Positions 5,762 through 11,183 of a stretch of DNA of 11,247 nucleotides are shown here, one piece after another (within the stretch, counting starts at the first letter, position 1; every line of letters begins with the position of its first letter). The position numbers and the translations under genes are program-made. The notes under the pieces were generated by a model. That model searched no databases and was not told the origin of the DNA. It saw only the letters and a program-made list of their open reading frames with translations. Source of the DNA: Thermaceae bacterium (lineage in GTDB: Bacteria; Deinococcota; Deinococci; Deinococcales; Marinithermaceae); NCBI GenBank assembly GCA_015490435.1, contig WFXV01000079.1, positions 1-11,247 of the forward strand, written 5' to 3'.

Positions 5762-6354
5762 CCCCCGCCGAGCGCCGTCTCGCCGAGGCCTGGTACCAGG
5801 CCCTTCGCGAGTGGAAGACCCGCCGCCTCACCGACGAGATCCCCCGCGGCCCCCGGCGCACCCCTGGCGGTCCTCCGGCCCGGGTGGTCTGGGGGTGCCC
5901 GGTCTGCCGCGCCCTCGACGTGGCGGAGATCGACACCGCCCTCCTCGACGCCCGCGCCGCAGGCGAGGACCCAGGTTCCCTGATCCGCGAGATTGCCCGG
6001 CGGCTCCGGGTTCGGGAGGCGGTGGTCTGGGCCCACTACCGGGACCACCTGGACCCCGAGCCGCCCCGGCCGGTGATCGGCGAGTGGGCCCGGCACCGGC
6101 GGGTGCGCCTCGGCGAGCACCTGCTGACGCCGGCCGGGTGGGTCCCGGTGGAGCGGGTGCTGGCGGCGATCCGGGAGGCGCCGGAGGAGGTGAGGGTGCG
6201 GCTGGACGCCATACGCCACGATCGGCGCGGTCCTCGCAGCCTGCTCAAATCCGACGGCCAGTGGCGCAGTAAAAAGCACCGCCTCCTCGGAGAGGCGGTG
6301 CTTTGGCTGGCTGGCAGGCTGGCTCAGCCGGTCAGCCGGAACCAGACCGCATAG
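5758..6354 (+). CDS. Hypothetical protein with Cys2/His2 and helix-turn-helix-like region
   Basis: TTG 5758 overlaps the RusA stop as TTGA with GAGGTGAGGG upstream. The 198-residue product has C47-x2-C50 (WGCPVCRA) and H93-x3-H97 (AHYRDHL) bracketing a helix-turn-helix-like segment (SLIREIARRLRVREAVVW). The pattern C-x2-C, then a spacer with an HTH, then H-x3-H-L recurs in small phage proteins, where it suggests a zinc-stabilised DNA-binding domain. A second part (about 124-160) starts AGWVPVERVLAAI, resembling the GWV units of the protein at 3904-4710. The last 30 or so residues are encoded by the terminator hairpin (6273-6304) and the frame runs 31 bases into the convergent ASCH gene, so the natural C-terminus may have been altered. 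Confidence 0.65.
   Translation: MTPAERRLAEAWYQALREWKTRRLTDEIPRGPRRTPGGPPARVVWGCPVCRALDVAEIDTALLDARAAGEDPGSLIREIARRLRVREAVVWAHYRDHLDPEPPRPVIGEWARHRRVRLGEHLLTPAGWVPVERVLAAIREAPEEVRVRLDAIRHDRRGPRSLLKSDGQWRSKKHRLLGEAVLWLAGRLAQPVSRNQTA
6271..6304 (-). terminator. Intrinsic terminator ending the minus-strand operon
   Basis: GCACCGCCTC (6276-6285) pairs perfectly with GAGGCGGTGC (6292-6301) around a six-base loop; flanking AAA and TTT extend the stem to 13 bp. Read on the minus strand the hairpin is followed by TTTTT, a good U-tract, 20 bases past the ASCH stop. On the plus strand only TTT follows, so it may also slow transcription from the early genes. Confidence 0.82.
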
Positions 6355-6722
6355 ACAGCCCGGTCCGGTTGCTCCTCCAGCTCGGCGAGGCGCTGGCCGA
6401 CCTCCTCGCCGAGCTCCTCATCGCTGAGCTCCATGCCCTCGGCGGCGTCCAGCGCTGCAGCCAGCCGCTCCAGACGGTCGAGTGCGGCCTCGTCTCCCGC
6501 TCGCACGGCGGTGAGTAGGCGGTCGAGGTCGGCGTACTCCTCGACCGCCTCGATGACCGCCGGCACCAGCTCAGGCCGGTCCCGGCGGCCAAACGCGAGA
6601 TGGACGGCCTGACCGGCGCGGTAGCGCCGCGCATAGCCAGGCCGCCACACTCGGATGGTGGCGGTTTTCCTCCCGGCCAGGACGGCCGGGAGGAATTCAG
6701 AGCGGAACGGGAGGCGGATCAC
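6324..6722 (-). CDS. ASCH-domain protein (RNA-binding or ribonuclease-like fold)
   Basis: I choose GTG at 6722-6720, which overlaps the upstream gene's stop as GTGA and follows GGAGGAGGTGGA; the frame's ATG at 6743 would add a Gly run encoded by that ribosome binding site. The 132-residue product opens IRLPFRSEFLPAVLAGRKT with the ASCH signature G17-R-K19-T20-x-T22-x-R24, then a G-x-x-V strand (RAGQAVHLAF). ASCH domains are PUA-like folds that bind RNA or nucleosides; some members are ribonucleases, others amidohydrolases. Here a helical acidic insertion (about 60-120) separates the core from the last strand AVYAVWFRL. Partner of the gene at 6719-7204; opposite an XRE regulator. Exact activity unknown. 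Confidence 0.82.
   Translation of the reverse strand: MIRLPFRSEFLPAVLAGRKTATIRVWRPGYARRYRAGQAVHLAFGRRDRPELVPAVIEAVEEYADLDRLLTAVRAGDEAALDRLERLAAALDAAEGMELSDEELGEEVGQRLAELEEQPDRAVYAVWFRLTG
6667..6695 (-). repeat. Perfect 12-bp inverted repeat within the ASCH gene
   Basis: TTCCTCCCGGCC (6667-6678) and GGCCGGGAGGAA (6684-6695) pair perfectly around a five-base loop. It covers about codons 10-19 of the ASCH gene, including its GRKT signature, and could form a stable hairpin in the mRNA close to the translation start. Confidence 0.6.
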
Positions 6723-7204
6723 TCCACCTCCTCCACCACACACTCGAGCTCATCTTCGAGGATCTCCTCGAGGAGAGCCTCATACGCGCTCCCCATGAAG
6801 CGCTCCCAGATGTCCGGGAACCGCTTCTCGATGTCGAGTTCGTGGAGGCCGACATCCGCGAGCCAGCGTGAGATACGCTCAGGCGTATCCCCCCAGAGGC
6901 GCTCCGGAACATCGAGGCCGGCACGCTCGGCGGCCTCGAGCAGGATGTCGTAATCCCCGTAGTTCTCGGGAAAATACGGGATGTTCGGCAGGTCGTTCTC
7001 GATGCTCGCGAGAACGACCTCGCCCTCGCGGAGGTGGTACCGCGTGCCCCGCGAGAGCGTGGCGGTGAGCTCGATGGTCCCGTCCTCGCGCAGGATGACG
7101 TCGTAGTACCACCCCTCCGGAGGGAGGCCCCGCTCCATGACCATCTCCCGAACCCTGTCGATGGTGCCAGCCGGTACGGTGATCTCCTCGCAAGCCTGCA
7201 TCAT
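6719..7204 (-). CDS. Unrecognised acidic protein, first gene of the minus-strand pair
   Basis: Two adjacent ATGs (7204 and 7201) can start it; AGGAGGTAGGAG just upstream suits either. The 161-residue product is acidic, particularly at the C-terminus (ALLEEILEDELECVVEEVE). Residues 37-72 contain beta-strand-like stretches (WYYDVILREDGTIELTATLS, REGEVVLASI), followed by helices, with many Trp and Tyr residues. I do not recognise the family. It is transcribed from a strong divergent promoter and translationally coupled to the ASCH gene by a GTGA overlap, so the two products probably work together; an acidic partner could act as an inhibitor, chaperone or nucleic-acid mimic, but that is speculation. 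Confidence 0.78.
   Translation of the reverse strand: MMQACEEITVPAGTIDRVREMVMERGLPPEGWYYDVILREDGTIELTATLSRGTRYHLREGEVVLASIENDLPNIPYFPENYGDYDILLEAAERAGLDVPERLWGDTPERISRWLADVGLHELDIEKRFPDIWERFMGSAYEALLEEILEDELECVVEEVE
6990..7020 (-). repeat. Perfect 12-bp inverted repeat within the first minus-strand gene
   Basis: AGGTCGTTCTCG (6990-7001) and CGAGAACGACCT (7009-7020) pair perfectly around a seven-base loop, about 60 codons into the gene. Together with the similar element at 6667-6695 it could form an mRNA or DNA structure within the operon. Confidence 0.55.
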
Positions 7205-7223
7205 CTCCTACCTCCTCGCCTGC

Positions 7224-7252
7224 ATCATATCACGCACGATATGGAAAGTCAA
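7224..7252 (-). promoter_or_regulatory. Sigma70-type promoter of the minus-strand pair
   Basis: On the minus strand TTGACT (7252-7247) and TATGAT (7229-7224) each match the -35 and -10 consensus at five of six positions with an ideal 17-bp spacer. Transcription would start near 7217, just ahead of the AGGAGG site of the first gene. Confidence 0.82.
7226..7243. promoter_or_regulatory. Inverted-repeat operator for the XRE regulator
   Basis: CATATC (7226-7231) and GATATG (7238-7243) form a perfect dyad around six bases, overlapping the -10 and spacer of the minus-strand promoter. The half-site ACGATATG (7236-7243) recurs exactly at 7266-7273, 30 bp away, across the start of the XRE gene. Binding by the XRE protein would repress both directions; this is inferred. 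Confidence 0.7.
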
Positions 7253-7270
7253 GCCCCGTCCAGGTACGAT
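7242..7270 (+). promoter_or_regulatory. Probable leaderless promoter of the XRE gene
   Basis: TGGAAA (7242-7247, four of six to TTGACA) and TACGAT (7265-7270, four of six to TATAAT) are 17 bp apart. The start point expected six or seven bases later coincides with ATG 7277, and no ribosome binding site precedes that codon, so a leaderless message is likely. The -10 overlaps the third operator half-site. Confidence 0.6.
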
Positions 7271-7276
7271 ATGAAC

Positions 7277-7831
7277 ATGAAACCCGGAGACCGTATACGA
7301 GAGCTCCGCCGCGCCCTCGGCCTCTCCGCCGAGGCCCTGGCGGAGAAGTCCGGCGTCGGCGTCGCCACGATCCGCCGGATCGAGCTCGGCGACGCCGATC
7401 CGAAGTTCTCCACCCTGGAGCGGATCGCCCAGGCCCTCGGCGTGCCGGTGGCCGAGCTCCTCACGCGGCCGAGGACAGTCGAGGCCCCGGAGCCTGCCGA
7501 GGTTTTCGCCTGGGCCGGCGTGGAGGAGGTCGCCGGTCGCCGGTTCATCTCCATCTGGGAGCCAGGCCAGCGCTACGGCCGGGTCTACGCTGCCTCGCCG
7601 GAGGCTGAGGTGGAGGCGGCGGTTCTGGACGCGGTTGGCTGCGACCTCGAGGAGCTCGAGGCTGAGATGGTTGAGCCGACCCCGTTCCGCCGCATCTGGG
7701 GGGCGCGACCGTTTGGCACGAACCGGCCACCGAAGCGGCTTTTTGCGGTTGAGGCAGAGGGGGTGGAGTTGAAGCTTGAGCCCGCGCCTCAGGGCGCCTG
7801 GAAGGAGGCGGAGGCGCCTAGGAGAAGGTAG
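7277..7831 (+). CDS. XRE-family helix-turn-helix regulator with unknown C-terminal domain
   Basis: I choose ATG 7277 (product starts MKPGDRIREL) because it sits at the expected transcription start of a leaderless promoter; in-frame ATGs at 7241 and 7271 are alternatives. Residues 5-63 are a Cro/C1-type HTH: SAEALAEKSGVGVATIRRIE as the two central helices, then STLERIAQALGVPVAELL. Residues 75-175 form a separate domain with strands (RRFISIWEP, YGRVYAAS, KRLFAVEAEGVELKLEP) and helices rich in Glu/Leu; I do not recognise it and see no LexA-type protease motif. The protein probably represses its own gene and the divergent ASCH pair through the GATATG sites. Candidate roles are cassette regulator, antitoxin or phage repressor. 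Confidence 0.85.
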   Translation: MKPGDRIRELRRALGLSAEALAEKSGVGVATIRRIELGDADPKFSTLERIAQALGVPVAELLTRPRTVEAPEPAEVFAWAGVEEVAGRRFISIWEPGQRYGRVYAASPEAEVEAAVLDAVGCDLEELEAEMVEPTPFRRIWGARPFGTNRPPKRLFAVEAEGVELKLEPAPQGAWKEAEAPRRR

Positions 7832-7834
7832 GGC

Positions 7835-7861
7835 GCGACATCCCCCGCTTTGTGCTAGAAT
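7835..7861 (+). promoter_or_regulatory. Possible late promoter with extended -10
   Basis: TGCTAGAAT (7853-7861) is an extended -10 element, TAGAAT matching five of six. A poor -35 candidate, GCGACA (7835-7840), lies 15 bp upstream. The motif GCTAGRATA is repeated 11 bp on, giving a second -10-like TAGGAT at 7867-7872 around the predicted start point. Confidence 0.5.
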
Positions 7862-7878
7862 ATCGCTAGGATAGCCAG

Positions 7879-7910
7879 ACCCCTGCCCGACGGCGGGGGT
7901 TTTTGCTTTT
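7879..7910 (+). terminator. Strong intrinsic terminator before the packaging genes
   Basis: ACCCCTGCC (7879-7887) pairs with GGCGGGGGT (7892-7900), one T-G wobble, around a CGAC loop and is followed by TTTTT, GC and TTTT. It would end the XRE message, and also any transcript from the promoter at 7835-7861 after some 40 bases, so expression of the packaging genes from here would need antitermination or another promoter. Confidence 0.85.
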
Positions 7911-7933
7911 ACGACTGGGAGAAGCTCGCCGAG

Positions 7934-8320
7934 ATGTTCGCCGGCGGCGAGGCCGATCCGTTCGCGGTCGGCTTCGACACCACCGACCTCGAGGTCTTCC
8001 TCGGCGATCGGGCGAAGGAGATCGCCGAACTCTACGGTCAGAGCGTCGAGGGCGACCCCATGATGGGGGATGTCGAAGCGATCGCCGACGAGGCCCAGAA
8101 GATCGAGCAGATCAAGGCCAGGAAGCGCGAGTACGACGCCGAGCAGGCCGCCGACCTGCCCGAGAACTACGTTTTGGTGGTTTTCCCAAACGTTCGCGAG
8201 AAGCGGGCGTTCATGAAAGCGTGGCAACTCGACCCCGACACCCGCGTGGTGGATGCGGTGCGCTGGGGGGCGATCCTCGACGAGGAATGCAAGGCCCGTT
8301 GCGAGGAGGTCGAGGCATAG
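7934..8320 (+). CDS. ParB-tail-like hypothetical protein, possibly truncated at its N-terminus
   Basis: ATG 7934 is the first usable start (128 residues) but has only a weak, distant GGGAG upstream. The reading frame continues back, without a start codon, through FYDWEKLAE into the terminator's T-tract. The segment from there to residue 23 (WEKL ... DPFAVGFDTTDLEVFLG) and the later strand-helix ENYVLVVFPNVREKRAFMKAW resemble the region that follows the nuclease domain of phage ParB-like proteins often found beside terminase genes. The ParB nuclease motifs themselves are absent. So this is either a stand-alone tail domain or a gene cut at its 5' end by the neighbouring cassette. The terminase small subunit follows after three bases. 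Confidence 0.62.
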   Translation: MFAGGEADPFAVGFDTTDLEVFLGDRAKEIAELYGQSVEGDPMMGDVEAIADEAQKIEQIKARKREYDAEQAADLPENYVLVVFPNVREKRAFMKAWQLDPDTRVVDAVRWGAILDEECKARCEEVEA

Positions 8321-8323
8321 CGC

Positions 8324-8680
8324 ATGGCCAAGAAGAAGCCCGGGCCCAAGCCAAAGCTCACCAAGGGCGATCTCAAGAAGGCCATCCACAAGCACATGGG
8401 CAACCTGGCGATGGTAGCCCGGCAGCTCGGGGTCACGCGCCCGACGGTCTACGCCTACGTGGAGCGCTACGGCCTCAAGGAGGAGGTTGAGAAGGCCCGC
8501 GAGGAGCTCGCGGACCTCGCAGAGGTCGCGCTGGTGAAAAAACTCCAGGAGGGCGATGGGCGGCTGATCGAGTTCGTGCTTCGTTCCTTCCGCGGCCACA
8601 TCTACAACCCCAAGGACACCACCGCCCACGAGGGCGAGGTGGTGGTGCGGGTGGTCTATGACGATGAGGTGAGCCGGTGA
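8324..8680 (+). CDS. terS: Terminase small subunit (HTH DNA recognition protein)
   Basis: ATG 8324 follows GAGGAGG at suitable distance. The 118-residue product opens with a Lys/Pro-rich arm (AKKKPGPKPKLTKGD), then a helix-turn-helix (about 14-50: AIHKHMGNLAMVARQLGV, TRPTVYAYVERYG), a long helix (51-73) likely for oligomerisation, RLIEFVLRSF, and a C-terminal strand region VVVRVVYDDEV. Small terminase subunits bind the cos or pac site as ring oligomers and hand DNA to the large subunit. The N-terminal HTH, central oligomerisation helix and GTGA overlap with the large subunit gene all support this call, although such HTH proteins are too short for certainty by eye. Confidence 0.75.
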   Translation: MAKKKPGPKPKLTKGDLKKAIHKHMGNLAMVARQLGVTRPTVYAYVERYGLKEEVEKAREELADLAEVALVKKLQEGDGRLIEFVLRSFRGHIYNPKDTTAHEGEVVVRVVYDDEVSR

Positions 8681-9909
8681 GCGTGGCGGCGCTCAGGCGG
8701 GAGCTGGTGGTACCTCGGCCCCGGCCGCACCCCGGCCAGCTACGGGTGCTTGCCGAGGCCAAGCGCTTCAACGTTCTCGCCTGCGGTCGCCGGTGGGGGA
8801 AGACCCAGCTCGGCGTCTACCTGGCGATCGAGGCGGCGCTTGGATCGTCGGATTGCCCACCGGTGCCCGTGGGGTGGTTCGCGCCCTCCTACAAGCTCCA
8901 GGCGGAGGTCTGGCGCGAGCTCGCCTGGCGGCTCTCTCCGGTGGCCAAGCGTATCAACGCGGCCGAGTACCGCATCGAGCTGATCTCCGGCGGGTTGATC
9001 GAGTTCTGGACGCTGGCGAACACGCGTGACCCTGCTCGTGGGCGCAAGTATGGCCTCGTGATCGTGGACGAGGCCGCGATGGTTAAGGACCTGGAAACGG
9101 TGTGGAATCAGGCCATCCGCCCGACGCTGGTGGACCTACGCGGCTCGGCGTGGTTCATGAGCACGCCGAAGGGGCGGAACTATTTCTACGAGCTATACAC
9201 GAAGGCGTCAGAGGACCCCGAAAACTGGGCGGCCTGGAACTTCCCGACGGCATCGAACCCCTTCATCCCCGACGAGGAGATCGAGGAGGCCCGCCGCCAA
9301 ATGCCCGAGCTCGCCTTCCGCCAGGAGCACCTGGCCGAGTTTGTGGACTTTGAGGGCGCCCAGATCCGGCGGGAGTGGCTACGCGTCGGCGATCCCCCCG
9401 AGCACCAAGCCCTCGAGGTCTACCTCGGCGTGGACCTTGCCATCAGCACTCGTGAGGACGCCGACTACACCGCGATCGTGGCCCTCGGCAAGGAGAAGGA
9501 GGGGCGGGTCTGGGTCCTCGATGCGCTCCGCTTCCGGGGGACGTTCCAGGAGGTGCTGGCCAACATCCGCAACATGGCGGCCCGCTGGAAGCCCCGGGTG
9601 ATCGCGATCGAGCAGGTTCAGTACCAGGCCGCCGTGGTGCAGGAGCTTTTGCGCACCACGGCTCTGCCCGTCCGCGGCGTGCGGCCTGACCGGGACAAGC
9701 TCGCCCGGGCCCTGCCGCTGATCGCTCGCTATGAGCAGGGCCTTGTCTGGCACGCGCCTGACCTACCCCGCGAGTTCGAGGAAGAGCTCCTCAGCTTTCC
9801 GGTGGGGCAGCACGATGACCAGGTGGATGCTCTGGTCTACGCCTACCAGGCCTCGGCCGGAGGTTGGGGCCTCAAGCCCGAGCAGCAACGGAGGTACGCC
9901 GTCCGATGA
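8677..9909 (+). CDS. terL: Terminase large subunit (packaging ATPase and nuclease)
   Basis: GTG 8677 overlaps the small subunit stop as GTGA. The 410-residue protein has both terminase domains. ATPase: Walker A-like CGRRWGKT (36-43), Walker B GLVIVDE (126-132) with the catalytic Glu, and coupling motif MSTPKGRNYF (161-170). Nuclease (RNase H fold, about 245-395): D253 in YLGVDLAIS, D263 nearby, E312 in VIAIEQVQYQ, and D381/D384 in HDDQVDALVYAY, the expected acidic metal-binding residues. It cuts concatemeric phage DNA and pumps it into the prohead through the portal, docked at the capsid vertex. Length is slightly short for the family but nothing is missing. The stop overlaps the portal start as ATGA. 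Confidence 0.97.
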   Translation: MSVAALRRELVVPRPRPHPGQLRVLAEAKRFNVLACGRRWGKTQLGVYLAIEAALGSSDCPPVPVGWFAPSYKLQAEVWRELAWRLSPVAKRINAAEYRIELISGGLIEFWTLANTRDPARGRKYGLVIVDEAAMVKDLETVWNQAIRPTLVDLRGSAWFMSTPKGRNYFYELYTKASEDPENWAAWNFPTASNPFIPDEEIEEARRQMPELAFRQEHLAEFVDFEGAQIRREWLRVGDPPEHQALEVYLGVDLAISTREDADYTAIVALGKEKEGRVWVLDALRFRGTFQEVLANIRNMAARWKPRVIAIEQVQYQAAVVQELLRTTALPVRGVRPDRDKLARALPLIARYEQGLVWHAPDLPREFEEELLSFPVGQHDDQVDALVYAYQASAGGWGLKPEQQRRYAVR

Positions 9910-11183
9910 TCGATCTTCGCGAGCTCTGCGCCCGGCTCCTGCAGCACGCGGTGATAACCCGCATCGCCGAGCACGAGGAGGCCTGGGAGTGGGCCCAGGG
10001 GGTCTACGAACCCCCGGCCGGAGCGTTCACCCCTCCTCCTTCCTCCTCGCCGGAAAGCCTGGCGGCTTGGGAGCGGGCGAAAAAGCGCGTCCGCGCCTAC
10101 GGCCCCCGGATTATTAGCACGTTGGTCAACGCCGCTGTCGGCGATGTGAACTGGGGCGGCGAGTCGGACAAGCTGGACGAACTCCTCGACCTCGCCGGCC
10201 TCGAGCGCCTGGCCCGCGACCTAGCCCGGGACTACTACGTCTCCGGCGTGGCCGCCGCCTACGCCTACGTCTCCGAGGGCGAGGAGCGTCCCACCATCGG
10301 CCGGCTCGGCGGCTACATCGAGCCCTACGTCCACCCGATGGACGCCGATCGGGTGACCGGCCTCTACCAGGCGAAGAGCTACCTCAGCCAGGACGGTAGG
10401 CGCTGGTGGGTGCGGGTGTGGGACCTTGAGGACAACGAGGTCCGCGAGTGGCGCGAACTCATGGACCCCACCGAGCTAGGCCGCCCGCCGGATGCCGTGC
10501 TTTCGGGCCTCACGCCCCGCTTCGCCTTCTACGACCGGCTCCCCGACGGCCTGCCCACCTCGCCCTTTTACTGGGCAATCCCGATGATGCGGGACCTGAT
10601 GGCCTCCGAGCTCTTCCTGGCCCGCATCGAGGAGTACGCAGCCTACCCGCTGCCGGTCTTCGGCGGTCAGACCGAGCCCCAGGAGATCGCCCCCGGCCTC
10701 CCGGTGCAGGGGGAGTTCGCCTGGGCCCAGCCTGGCAGCCTGGCCGAGCTCCGCGCCCAGCGGGAGGTCAAGCTCGAGCGCTTGCGGGATGGCCTTGCCC
10801 TTCCGGGTGGTTTCCTCGGCAACGACAGCCCGAGCGGGGAAGCGCTCCGGGAGGCCAACCAGCGCTTCTTCCAGCAGGCCACGGCCACCGCCAAGGCGCT
10901 TTCCGGCCTGCTCACCGACCTCGCCGCCGACCTGGCCAGGCTCGCCGGGTTCGAGCCCGTGCCCGTGGTGGTGCTACCCAACCGCGACTACATCCGCGAG
11001 CAGACGATGGACGCGGTGATGCGGCTCTACCAGGCCGGGGTGATCCCCCTCGAGGTCGCCGCCCGCGAGATCCAGCCCTTCTTCGGCACCTGGAGCGACG
11101 AGGAGCTCAACGCCTGGCTGGAGGAGCAAAAGCGCGTGGTGACGCCGGAGGCCGCGCTTAGGTTGCTCGGGGGTGGCGCATGA
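9906..11183 (+). CDS. Phage portal protein
   Basis: ATG 9906 overlaps the terminase stop as ATGA and AACGGAGGTACG lies upstream; the frame's earlier ATG (9864) is inside the terminase gene. The 425-residue product has portal features: an N-terminal helical region, a wing with strands (YIEPYVHPMDADRV, RRWWVRVWDLEDNEVREW), and a long stem/crown helix (SPSGEALREANQRFFQQATA, about residues 305-350) typical of SPP1 gp6-like portals, which keep a polar Ser/Ala-Gly-Glu-Ala-Leu motif before the helix. The dodecameric portal forms the DNA channel at one capsid vertex and docks the terminase. Position directly after terL is the usual one. Portals diverge strongly, so assignment rests on pattern and place. 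Confidence 0.87.
   Translation: MIDLRELCARLLQHAVITRIAEHEEAWEWAQGVYEPPAGAFTPPPSSSPESLAAWERAKKRVRAYGPRIISTLVNAAVGDVNWGGESDKLDELLDLAGLERLARDLARDYYVSGVAAAYAYVSEGEERPTIGRLGGYIEPYVHPMDADRVTGLYQAKSYLSQDGRRWWVRVWDLEDNEVREWRELMDPTELGRPPDAVLSGLTPRFAFYDRLPDGLPTSPFYWAIPMMRDLMASELFLARIEEYAAYPLPVFGGQTEPQEIAPGLPVQGEFAWAQPGSLAELRAQREVKLERLRDGLALPGGFLGNDSPSGEALREANQRFFQQATATAKALSGLLTDLAADLARLAGFEPVPVVVLPNRDYIREQTMDAVMRLYQAGVIPLEVAAREIQPFFGTWSDEELNAWLEEQKRVVTPEAALRLLGGGA

Noticed and set aside
6379..6415. 12-bp-arm inverted repeat in the ASCH gene
   Set aside because: It falls in Glu/Leu-rich helix codons where GAG and CTC are reverse complements, so such symmetry arises easily from codon bias. The loop is also 13 bases long.
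6763..6776. 14-bp palindrome TCTCCTCGAGGAGA
   Set aside because: Encodes a Leu-Glu-Glu stretch with GAG/CTC codons; several similar sites (for example near 7646) have the same cause.
7277..7831. XRE protein as the main lysogeny repressor (CI/LexA type)
   Set aside because: No serine-lysine protease motif, integrase or excisionase is visible in the window; a cassette-level regulator is at least as likely, so I do not assert lysogeny control.
7208..8629. Long minus-strand open frame of 473 codons
   Set aside because: It runs antisense to the XRE, ParB-tail-like and terminase small subunit genes, crosses the terminator, and its Leu/Arg/His-rich translation is typical of the reverse complement of GAG/CTC-rich coding DNA.
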